DNA of 59,125 nucleotides, taken from contig CALLNU010000042.1 of NCBI GenBank assembly GCA_938005465.1, positions 1 through 59,125 on the forward strand, written 5' to 3'. Position numbers and translations under genes: made by a program. This document shows, piece after piece, positions 18,139-25,534 of this stretch (the first letter of the stretch is position 1; each line of letters opens with the position of its first letter). The notes under the pieces were generated by a model, which did not search any database, was not told the origin of the DNA, and was given only the letters and a program-made list of their open reading frames with translations. The stretch comes from an uncultured Collinsella sp. (GTDB lineage Bacteria > Actinomycetota > Coriobacteriia > Coriobacteriales > Coriobacteriaceae).

Positions 18139-19596
18139 ATGAGCGATAGCCAGAACATGTCCGATGAGGTGCGCGCCCACCTGCGCGCTATCCCTTCCGT
18201 AAACGAGCTGCTTGCCGAGTGGCCGGTAGTGAAGGCGGCGGGGGAGACCTGCGGCGCGGTGGTGCATGCCGCCGTCACGGCCGAGCTCGACGAAGAGCGC
18301 GCTGCGATTCGTGCCGGTGCCGCCCCGCGTTCCAAGCGCGAGCTGGCCTCGGCCATCGAGTGGCGTGCGCATCGCTCCGCGCTGCCGAGCCTGCGCCCGG
18401 CAGTTAATGCCACGGGTGTGGTCATCCATACCAACTTGGGCCGCGCCCCGCTCGCGGAGTCGGCGGCAAAGGCCGTGGCCGAGGTTGCGCGCGGGTACAG
18501 CACGCTCGAGTACAGTGTGGACACCTGCTCGCGCGGGTCGCGCAAGGAGCACGCCGCGCAGCTGATCCGCTCGCTCACCGGTGCCGAGGACGCGCTTGTG
18601 GTCAACAACAACGCCGCCGCGGTGCTGCTGGTGTTGGCGACTCATGCCGCGGGCAAAGAGGTTATCGTCAGCCGCGGCGAGCTTGTCGAGATCGGTGGCA
18701 GCTTCCGTATTCCCGACGTCATGGCGGCTTCGGGCGCCAAACTCGTCGAGGTCGGCGCCACCAACCGCACGCATCTGGGCGACTACGGGCGCGCCATCAC
18801 GCCCGATACGGCGATGATCCTGAAGGTCCATCCTTCCAACTATCGTATCGAGGGTTTCCACGAGGAGGTGGGTTCTCGGGAGCTTGCGGCGTTTGCTCAC
18901 AAACATGGCCTGCTGTTCTATGAAGACCAGGGCTCGGGGGCGCTGTTGCCTGACGACATCCTGGTTCGTGGCGGCGAGGAAACCACGCCTGCTTCGGTTT
19001 CGGCGGGGCTCGATCTGGTGTCGTGCTCGGGCGATAAACTGCTCGGTGCCGCACAGGCGGGCATTATTATGGGCCGTCGCGATCTGGTCCAGGCCTGCGG
19101 CGCACATCCGCTCATGCGCGCTCTGCGTCCGGGCAAACTGGCTCTGTCGGCGCTTGAGGCCACGCTGCGTATCTACATGGACGGTGCCGATGTTGCCCAT
19201 CGCGATATTCCGGTGCTCAGCATGCTTACGCTGCCGCAGGCTCATCTGGAGCGTCGTGCCCGCAAGCTGCACGATCGTATGGTCGCCGGGCTCGATAAGG
19301 CCGGTTGCCCGTGCGCCGTTCAGGTGGAGATCGTCGAGGAATCGTCGACTCCCGGCGGCGGCTCGCTGCCTACCGTCGAGCTGCCCACCATGTGCGTTGC
19401 CGTGTGCCTCGTCGATGAGCGTCTTTCCGTTGACGCGCTCAAGCGCTCGCTTGTCCAGGACTTCGACACGCCGGTCGTCACACGAACCTCGCACGATCGC
19501 ATTTTGTTTGACGTCCGTACGCTTGTGGGCGACCGCGATATCGATACGGCGGCCTCGACGCTCGTCGCGTGCGTTAAGAAGGCGATTGCTCGATGA
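18139..19596 (+). CDS. selA: L-seryl-tRNA(Sec) selenium transferase
   Basis: A 485-residue PLP enzyme converting Ser-tRNA(Sec) to Sec-tRNA(Sec) with selenophosphate. SelA signatures are visible: NATGVVIHTNLGRAPL, the GYSTLEYS segment, NNNAAAVLL, and the PLP lysine K300 in SCSGDKLLGAAQAG (K295 in E. coli). GAAAGG precedes ATG 18139. The last bases overlap the start of selB by 4 bp (ATGA), indicating a coupled selAB unit. selD, for selenophosphate synthesis, is not in this window and must lie elsewhere. Confidence 0.96.
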   Translation: MSDSQNMSDEVRAHLRAIPSVNELLAEWPVVKAAGETCGAVVHAAVTAELDEERAAIRAGAAPRSKRELASAIEWRAHRSALPSLRPAVNATGVVIHTNLGRAPLAESAAKAVAEVARGYSTLEYSVDTCSRGSRKEHAAQLIRSLTGAEDALVVNNNAAAVLLVLATHAAGKEVIVSRGELVEIGGSFRIPDVMAASGAKLVEVGATNRTHLGDYGRAITPDTAMILKVHPSNYRIEGFHEEVGSRELAAFAHKHGLLFYEDQGSGALLPDDILVRGGEETTPASVSAGLDLVSCSGDKLLGAAQAGIIMGRRDLVQACGAHPLMRALRPGKLALSALEATLRIYMDGADVAHRDIPVLSMLTLPQAHLERRARKLHDRMVAGLDKAGCPCAVQVEIVEESSTPGGGSLPTVELPTMCVAVCLVDERLSVDALKRSLVQDFDTPVVTRTSHDRILFDVRTLVGDRDIDTAASTLVACVKKAIAR

Positions 19597-21560
19597 GTGA
19601 GGTTCAGGCGCTGGTGGAGTGTCCCGTTATCGTTGGCACGGCGGGCCACGTCGACCACGGTAAGTCGGCACTGATCGAGGCGCTGACCGGCAAGAATCCC
19701 GACCGTCTGGAGGTTGAGCGCCGTCGCGGTATGACCGTGGAGCTTGGCTTTGGCGAGCTGGCGCTGCCGAGTGGCAAGATCGTTGGCCTGGTCGACGTGC
19801 CGGGGCATGCGCACTACCTCCGCGCCATGGTGCAGGGCGCTACGGGCATTGATGTTGCCGTGCTGGTGGTATCGGCCGTCGAGGGCGTGATGCCACAGAC
19901 CCGCGAGCACGTGCATGTGCTGGAGCTGCTGGGCGTTACACACATGGTGGTCGCGCTGACAATGTGCGACCTTGCCGATGCCGAGATGACCGAGCTTGCC
20001 GAGCTCGATGTCGATGACTTTTTGTCGGGTACCGTGTTTGCGGACGCGCCGATCGTGCCTGTGTCGTCCAAGACCGGCGCGGGAATCGATGACCTGCTGG
20101 CTGCGCTCGACGAGCAGGTTGCCGCTTGCTGGGGTGCCTGCCGTGCCCGTGCCGAGCTCACCGATGCCGCACCGCGTCTGCCTATCGATCGCTGCTTTAC
20201 AATCAAGGGCGTCGGCACCGTCGTGACGGGAACGCTGCACGATGCGCCGGTTGCGGTGGGCGACGAGCTGATGGCCTTGCCGTCGCGTACGGTCTGTCGC
20301 GTGCGCGGGATTCAGGTGCATGGCGATACGCCGCGCGCGCTGCCTGGTCAGCGTGTGGCGCTCAACCTGGTTGGTGACGGTGTCGCGGCGCTTGACCGTG
20401 GCGAGATGCTGGGCGTTGCGGACCGCTTTGGTCAGACGTTGCGCTTTATGATGACGTTCACCTACCTGGGCCGCGAGGGCGCCAAGTCGCGCGTGCTCGA
20501 GTCGGGCGCGCGTGTGCATGTGATGGCCGGCACGGCCGAGGTCGTCGGGCGCATCATGCTATTGGAGGGCGAGGCCCCCATGGCGGTGGGCGAGACCCGT
20601 ACCGTGCAAGTGCGCCTCGATGATTCACTGCCGCTGCGTGCCGGAGACCATGCCGTGGTGCTGTCGTATTCGCCCGTTATGCTCATTGGTGGCGGGCGTG
20701 TGCTGCTTTCGCGCTGCCGTCGCTCGCGCGAGCTTTCTGCCGGCGAGCGCGCACTGTTTGCGGCGCTCGAGTCCGGCGATATCGCGGGCGGTGTGGGTGC
20801 TTGGCTGGCGCTGCAGATGCTGCCGGTTACGGCGGTTGATGTTGCCGAGGCTTTGGATCTTGGTGTCGGCGAGGTCGATGCCGCACTGCGCGGGTTGGTG
20901 GCGCAGGGCTCCGTTCGCAAGCTTTCCGTGGGTGATGCGGACCACTTGGCGGATGCCGCGGTGCTCGACGCCGCGATGGATGCCCTGGCGGCGACCCTGT
21001 CAGCCATGCATGCGGCGGCTCCCAAGGAAACGGGCTTTACGCCCGGCGCCGTTGCCCATGCTGCGTGGCCTACCGCTGATGATACAGTTGCCGCGGCTCT
21101 GATTGCCGAGGGCTGCTCGCGCGGCGTGTGTGCCTCCGAGGGCGCCGAGGTGTTCGACCCGCACTCCGCTGCCGCCGCGGCGCGTGTGGTGCGCGAGGCC
21201 TGCGAACGTATCGTTGACTTGCTGGACGAAGCCGGCCTCGATGCACCGACGTTGCCCGAGGTGGGCGAGCAGTTGCAGCTCGATCGCGACGCCATGACGC
21301 GTGCCCTGCGCGAGCTTTCGCTCAATCGCTCGATCGTTAAGGTCGAGCGCGACGTTGCCCTGTCTGCCGCCGCCGAGGCCCATGCGCGCGAGCTTGTTGC
21401 CGCCGCCATTGAGGCAGCCGGCGGCGCTGCCACCACGAGCGTGCTGCGCGAGGCCCTGGGCGTGTCGCGCAAACGTGCCATCAGCATCTTGGAGCACCTG
21501 GATGCCGTGCGCTTTACGGTGCTCGACAAGGAGGCCGGCGGCCTGCGCTCCCTGCGCTAG
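19593..21560 (+). CDS. selB: Sec-specific elongation factor SelB
   Basis: A 655-residue GTPase that delivers Sec-tRNA to UGA codons with a SECIS. G1 is GTAGHVDHGKS (about residues 15-25) and G3 is DVPGH. EF-Tu-like domains follow, and the C-terminal third forms the winged-helix repeats that bind SECIS RNA. One oddity is that the G4 guanine-specificity motif, usually TKAD or NKxD, reads TMCD, with Met where the conserved Lys is expected. This may weaken guanine binding or be a lineage feature. Overlaps selA by 4 bp; tRNA-Sec follows 36 bp later. Its client fdhF is 16 kb upstream. Confidence 0.95.
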   Translation: MSEVQALVECPVIVGTAGHVDHGKSALIEALTGKNPDRLEVERRRGMTVELGFGELALPSGKIVGLVDVPGHAHYLRAMVQGATGIDVAVLVVSAVEGVMPQTREHVHVLELLGVTHMVVALTMCDLADAEMTELAELDVDDFLSGTVFADAPIVPVSSKTGAGIDDLLAALDEQVAACWGACRARAELTDAAPRLPIDRCFTIKGVGTVVTGTLHDAPVAVGDELMALPSRTVCRVRGIQVHGDTPRALPGQRVALNLVGDGVAALDRGEMLGVADRFGQTLRFMMTFTYLGREGAKSRVLESGARVHVMAGTAEVVGRIMLLEGEAPMAVGETRTVQVRLDDSLPLRAGDHAVVLSYSPVMLIGGGRVLLSRCRRSRELSAGERALFAALESGDIAGGVGAWLALQMLPVTAVDVAEALDLGVGEVDAALRGLVAQGSVRKLSVGDADHLADAAVLDAAMDALAATLSAMHAAAPKETGFTPGAVAHAAWPTADDTVAAALIAEGCSRGVCASEGAEVFDPHSAAAAARVVREACERIVDLLDEAGLDAPTLPEVGEQLQLDRDAMTRALRELSLNRSIVKVERDVALSAAAEAHARELVAAAIEAAGGAATTSVLREALGVSRKRAISILEHLDAVRFTVLDKEAGGLRSLR

Positions 21561-21596
21561 ATCGGCTGCTCGGTTTGGTAAAATACCGCCGCACTT

Positions 21597-21693
21597 GGGA
21601 ACGGATGGGCTCCGGTGGGCTCCGCGGTCCTCAAAACCGTTGCGAGGCGTGCAAAACGTCTTGGATGTGTTCGATTCACATACGTTCCCGCCA
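21597..21693 (+). tRNA. selC: tRNA-Sec (anticodon UCA)
   Basis: A 97-nt tRNA including an encoded CCA. The acceptor stem GGGAACG (21597-21603) pairs with CGTTCCC (21683-21689). The anticodon stem GCGGT/ACCGT encloses the 7-nt loop CCTCAAA with anticodon TCA at 21631-21633. A long variable arm follows, and the T arm ATGTG-TTCGATT-CACAT is intact. The length, long variable arm and UCA anticodon identify tRNA-Sec. A -10-like TAAAAT lies 12 bp upstream. It sits directly after selB, so selA-selB-selC are clustered. Generic tRNA searches can miss this class. Confidence 0.95.
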
Positions 21694-21847
21694 TACGCTA
21701 CCAGCGCTTTTGTGCTCGCGGTCTTGCTGCGTGCCGCAAAGGCGCTGTTTTGTTTTTGCACGAGCTTTTCGTAGCGCCGCTATTTTGGCGGCTGTGTTTA
21801 GCTTCGTGCACCGGGTTTCGAGCATGCCGATGGAGGTGTTTTGCCGT

Positions 21848-22480
21848 ATGACTACCGTAAGACGTGCCGATCTTTCTTGTGTCGTCCAAGCGGGCGGGCT
21901 GTCCTCGCGCATGGGCTGCGATAAGGCGCGCATGGCGTTTTGCGGCGAGCCGCTCATCGAGCGCGTGCTGGGTCGGCTGGCGCCAGTTGCCGGCGAGTTG
22001 GTCGTGACGACTTCGCGTCCCGGCGAGCTTGCCTATCTTGAAGAGCGCACGTTTGGCGGTCTGATGCCGCGTGTGGTTGCGGACCTTGAAGGCTCGGCGG
22101 GCGCCATGCGCGGCATCGCGAGCTCGTTGGCTGCGGCTCGGCTGCCTCTCGTGGCGATCGTCGCCTGCGATATGCCGTTTGTCTCGCCAGAGCTCATCGG
22201 CGCGCTTGCCGATCGTGTTGAGGCCGAGGCGCTCGACGTGTGTGTGCCGCGCGAGGAGCGGGGGATTGAGCCGCTTTGCGCCGTCTGGCGCCGTGACGCG
22301 TGTGCGCCGGTTGCCCATGAGCTGCTTGCCTGCGACCGCCAGCGCATTCGCTGCCTGATCAATCGCGTTCAGGCTGGTTATATGGATGAGCCGCAGATCG
22401 TAAAGGCCGCGGGCTCGACGCTTTGCTTCGAGAACGTCAATACGCCCGAGGAGTTTGCGGCGGCCGAGTTTCTCGCCTAG
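21848..22480 (+). CDS. mobA: Molybdenum cofactor guanylyltransferase
   Basis: A 210-residue nucleotidyltransferase that adds GMP to molybdopterin, giving MGD as required by FdhF and other DMSO-reductase family enzymes. The N-terminal motif QAGGLSSRMGCDKARM matches the MobA G-x-S-x-R-M-G-x-D-K signature, and ACDMPFVSPELI matches the metal-binding Asp region. GGAGGTG (21832-21838) precedes ATG 21848; ATG 21824 is an in-frame alternative. It follows tRNA-Sec and precedes the DUF3343 gene by 15 bp, so the last two are probably co-transcribed. Confidence 0.9.
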   Translation: MTTVRRADLSCVVQAGGLSSRMGCDKARMAFCGEPLIERVLGRLAPVAGELVVTTSRPGELAYLEERTFGGLMPRVVADLEGSAGAMRGIASSLAAARLPLVAIVACDMPFVSPELIGALADRVEAEALDVCVPREERGIEPLCAVWRRDACAPVAHELLACDRQRIRCLINRVQAGYMDEPQIVKAAGSTLCFENVNTPEEFAAAEFLA

Positions 22481-22495
22481 ACGATTGGAGTTGCC

Positions 22496-22891
22496 ATGTC
22501 TCACGATATTTGCCCCGACACGGGAGAGCCTTGCACTTGCGATGGTTCCGAGCCCTGTACCTGCGGCTGCGGTGGCTGTGGACATACTGCGGAAGAGGAA
22601 GCGGCCGCCGCGGCGTATCGTGAGGCACACCGCGAAGGCCCGTCCGGTGATGTCCTCGACCACGAGCGCAAGATTATCGTGTCGTTTGACAGCACCTTCG
22701 ATGTGATGGAATGCGAGCAGCTGTGCCTGGATGCCGGCGTGCCCGGGCGCATTATGCCTTTGCCCGGCTCCATTACCGCCGGCTGCGGTCTGTGCTGGGC
22801 CATGCCGTTCTCGGGCGATGCGCTCGCCGCCTTCCGCGGTGCCACCGAAGGCCGCGTAACCCCCGCCGACTACCATCAGCTCGTCCTCTAA
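22496..22891 (+). CDS. DUF3343 Se/S-carrier-like protein with Cys-rich N-terminus
   Basis: A 131-residue protein. The C-terminal half (about 60-131) fits the DUF3343 family (putative Se/S carrier protein-like): a short alpha/beta domain with FDSTFDVMECEQLCLDAG and a Cys pair in AGCGLCWAMP. The first 30 residues are unusually cysteine-rich (CPDTGEPCTC, CTCGCGGCG), nine cysteines in all, suggestive of metal or chalcogen binding. Family members often co-occur with selenium genes, and here it follows selA, selB, tRNA-Sec and mobA. A role in delivering selenium or sulfur for selenophosphate or molybdoenzymes is an inference; no activity is established. Confidence 0.78.
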   Translation: MSHDICPDTGEPCTCDGSEPCTCGCGGCGHTAEEEAAAAAYREAHREGPSGDVLDHERKIIVSFDSTFDVMECEQLCLDAGVPGRIMPLPGSITAGCGLCWAMPFSGDALAAFRGATEGRVTPADYHQLVL

Positions 22892-22900
22892 CCGCCAACA

Positions 22901-22930
22901 CCACCACAAAGGTGCCCAATGTGGTGGTTT
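22901..22930 (+). terminator. Weak hairpin after the mobA-DUF3343 unit
   Basis: CCACCAC (22901-22907) pairs with GTGGTGG (22921-22927) across a 13-nt loop and is followed by TTT. It could end the upstream unit. The remaining 210 bp to gdhA show no gene and no clear promoter. Confidence 0.4.
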
Positions 22931-23142
22931 GGAACATGTGGACGAAACAGCTTCGAAACACGCGATTTGCGCGTTGGGTGCTCAAAAACGCCTCTACCTG
23001 CATCGTAATCAAAACGAAACATCTGCTCGTCGGCTTATGCGTAACTTTGCTGCAACAGTGCGATATTATCCATACTCGATACAGCTCGCGGCGCATGGGG
23101 CGCCTCGAACGATACTTTTCTTTTCCATCAATTGGAGGAAGC

Positions 23143-24498
23143 ATGAGCTACACGCAGAAAGTTCTCGACGAGCTCAAGGCCCGCTATCCCGAGCAGCCTG
23201 AGTTCATCCAGGCCGCGACCGAGATCCTCGGCACCATCCAGCCGGCGCTCGACGCCCATCCCGAGTACGAGGAGGCCGCTCTGCTTGAGCGCCTCGTCGA
23301 GCCCGAGCGCATCGTTATGTTCCGTGTCCCCTGGGTCGACGACCAGGGCAAGGTTCAGGTCAACCGCGGTTACCGCGTCGAGTTCAACTCTGCCATTGGA
23401 CCCTACAAGGGCGGCCTGCGCTTTAACCCGACGGTCACCCTGGGTATGCTCAAGTTCCTGGGCCTGGAGCAAATCCTCAAGAACAGCCTGACCACCCTTC
23501 CCATGGGCGGCGGCAAGGGCGGCTCCGACTTTGACCCCAAGGGCAAGTCCAACAACGAGATCATGCACTTCTGCCAGTCCTTCATGACCGAGCTCTATCG
23601 CCACATTGGCCCCAACACCGACGTTCCCGCCGGCGACCTGGGCGTTGGCGGCCGCGAGGTTGCCTACCTGTTCGGTCAGTACAAGCGCCTGACCAACGAG
23701 TGGACCGGCGTCCTTACCGGCAAGGGCCTCTCCTTTGGCGGCTCGCTCGCCCGTACCGAGGCTACCGGCTACGGCCTGGCCTACTTTCTGGACGAGTACC
23801 TCAAGAGCCGCGGCGACTCCTTCGAGGGCAAGAACGTCGTCGTTCACGGCTCCGGTAACGTCGCCATCTACGCCGTCCAGAAGGTTTCCCAGCTCGGCGG
23901 CAAGGTGCTCGCCTGCTCCGATACCCACGGCTGGGTTGAGGATCCCGACGGCATCGACTACACCGTGCTCGAGCATGTCTACAACAAGAAGCGCTCCGGC
24001 CACGACAAGGGCGTTACGCTCGCTATGTACGTCGACGAGAAGCCCAATGCCGTGTGGCACGAGGGCGACGGCCGTGGCGTGTGGCAGCTGCCCTGCGACA
24101 TCGCGCTGCCCTGCGCTCGCGAGAACACGTTGCTGCTCGAGGACGCCCAGGCGCTCGTCGCCAACGGCTGCAAGGTGGTCGGCGAGGGCGCGAACATGCC
24201 CACGACCATCGAGGCCACGACCTACTTCCAGGAGAACGGCGTCGCCTTTATGCCCGGTAAGGCTGCCAACGCCGGCGGCGTGCTCGTGTCCGGCCTGGAG
24301 ATGAGCCAGAACGCCGAGCACCTGTCCTGGACCTTCGAGGAGGTCGACGGCAAGCTCGAGCAGCTCATGCGCGGCATGTTCCACAACGTGGACGACACCG
24401 CCAAGGAGTATGGCCAGGAGGGCAACTTCGTCATGGGCGCCAACATCGCCGGCTTCCTGAAGGTCGCCGACGCCATGCTCGCCCAGGGCGTCTGCTAA
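23143..24498 (+). CDS. gdhA: NADP-type glutamate dehydrogenase
   Basis: A 451-residue hexameric enzyme interconverting 2-oxoglutarate plus ammonia and glutamate. The family landmarks PYKGGLRFNPTV, the catalytic-lysine region LPMGGGKGGSDFDPKGKSNN, PAGDLGVGGRE and the Rossmann motif GSGNVAIYA are intact. Length matches the E. coli GdhA (447 aa) hexamer type, which normally uses NADPH. ATG 23143 with TTGGAGGAAG upstream is clear, although the frame is open farther 5'. It appears to be a single-gene unit with its own terminator. Confidence 0.95.
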   Translation: MSYTQKVLDELKARYPEQPEFIQAATEILGTIQPALDAHPEYEEAALLERLVEPERIVMFRVPWVDDQGKVQVNRGYRVEFNSAIGPYKGGLRFNPTVTLGMLKFLGLEQILKNSLTTLPMGGGKGGSDFDPKGKSNNEIMHFCQSFMTELYRHIGPNTDVPAGDLGVGGREVAYLFGQYKRLTNEWTGVLTGKGLSFGGSLARTEATGYGLAYFLDEYLKSRGDSFEGKNVVVHGSGNVAIYAVQKVSQLGGKVLACSDTHGWVEDPDGIDYTVLEHVYNKKRSGHDKGVTLAMYVDEKPNAVWHEGDGRGVWQLPCDIALPCARENTLLLEDAQALVANGCKVVGEGANMPTTIEATTYFQENGVAFMPGKAANAGGVLVSGLEMSQNAEHLSWTFEEVDGKLEQLMRGMFHNVDDTAKEYGQEGNFVMGANIAGFLKVADAMLAQGVC

Positions 24499-24525
24499 AT
24501 CTTCGCTCGATATAGCATGTGATGA

Positions 24526-24556
24526 GGCTCCCAGCTATCCGGCTGGGAGCCTTTTT
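24526..24556 (+). terminator. Intrinsic terminator of gdhA
   Basis: GGCTCCCAGC (24526-24535) pairs with GCTGGGAGCC (24542-24551) and is followed by TTTTT. A classical rho-independent terminator. Confidence 0.9.
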
Positions 24557-24619
24557 CTATGGTGACGATGGCGGCGGCCCCTCGTTTGGTACACTTAAAA
24601 GTACTGGACAAGTGAAGAG

Positions 24620-25534
24620 ATGGGGGAGAACGTGCTCAAGTTCGGTACCTACGTCCGTGTTGGAAACGCGGCCGAAGCCTATGAGCTCTTGCAGAAGAAC
24701 CGCAACAACAAGATTGTGGGCGGCGGCATCTGGATGCGCCTGGGTTCGCGTCGTGTGGCGACGGCGATTGACCTTTCGGCCTGCGGACTCGATCAAATCG
24801 AGGAGACCGAGACCGAGTTTCGCATCGGTGCCATGTGCACCCTGCGCCAGCTCGAGCGTCATGTCGGGCTCAATGCGCTTGTCAACCATGTCTTTGAGTT
24901 TGCCGTCCACGACATCGTGGGCGTTCAGTTGCGCAACACCGCCACGGTGGGCGGCAGCATCTACGGCCGCTTTGGCTTCTCTGACGTTCTCTCCGCCTTC
25001 CTCGCGCTCGATTCCTATGTTGAGCTGACGGGCGCCGGTCGCGTGCCGCTCGCCGAGTTCGTTGACATGGGCTACGTGCGCGACGTGATCGAGCACGTCG
25101 TGGTCGTCAAGTACGATTACCGCGCAAGCTACGAAGCCGTGCGCAAGGCCGCGACCGACTTCCCCTCCTTAAACGTCACCGCTGCCTGGTGGGACAACAG
25201 CTGGCATGTCACCGTGGGCGCCCGCCCGCTGCGCGCGACCCTGCTGCGGGGCGAGGCATGCGGCCTGGTGAACGAGCAGCCTTCCGAGGACGAGCTGCGT
25301 GCCCTTGCCGCGTCCGTGCGCGCGCTGAGCTACGGCACCAACCTGTGGGGCTCAGCCGAGTACCGCCGTCGCATCTCGGCGCCGCTTGCCGTGCAGGCCG
25401 TGCGTCGCGCCGCCGGCATCGAGCTTTCGGCCGCGCTTGCCCGCGAGCTCGAGACCGTGCAGATCCCTAAGTTCGCCACGGACGAGTATTCCTGCCGCCG
25501 CGTGCCCGGCGTCGATTCTAGCGAGGTGCGCTAA
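24620..25534 (+). CDS. FAD subunit of a xanthine-dehydrogenase-type hydroxylase
   Basis: A 304-residue FAD-binding protein of the CoxM/XdhB family, resembling E. coli YgfM. It should pass electrons from the Fe-S centres of its partner to NAD or another acceptor. Visible features are GGGIWMRL (FAD-binding loop) near residue 35, RIGAMCTLRQLE, and QLRNTATVGGSI near residue 110, a signature of this fold. ATG 24620 has only a weak ribosome-binding site; a GTG at 24632 after GGGGAG is an alternative. Overlaps the downstream Fe-S/Mo subunit by 1 bp (TAATG), so the two are translationally coupled. Confidence 0.85.
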   Translation: MGENVLKFGTYVRVGNAAEAYELLQKNRNNKIVGGGIWMRLGSRRVATAIDLSACGLDQIEETETEFRIGAMCTLRQLERHVGLNALVNHVFEFAVHDIVGVQLRNTATVGGSIYGRFGFSDVLSAFLALDSYVELTGAGRVPLAEFVDMGYVRDVIEHVVVVKYDYRASYEAVRKAATDFPSLNVTAAWWDNSWHVTVGARPLRATLLRGEACGLVNEQPSEDELRALAASVRALSYGTNLWGSAEYRRRISAPLAVQAVRRAAGIELSAALARELETVQIPKFATDEYSCRRVPGVDSSEVR

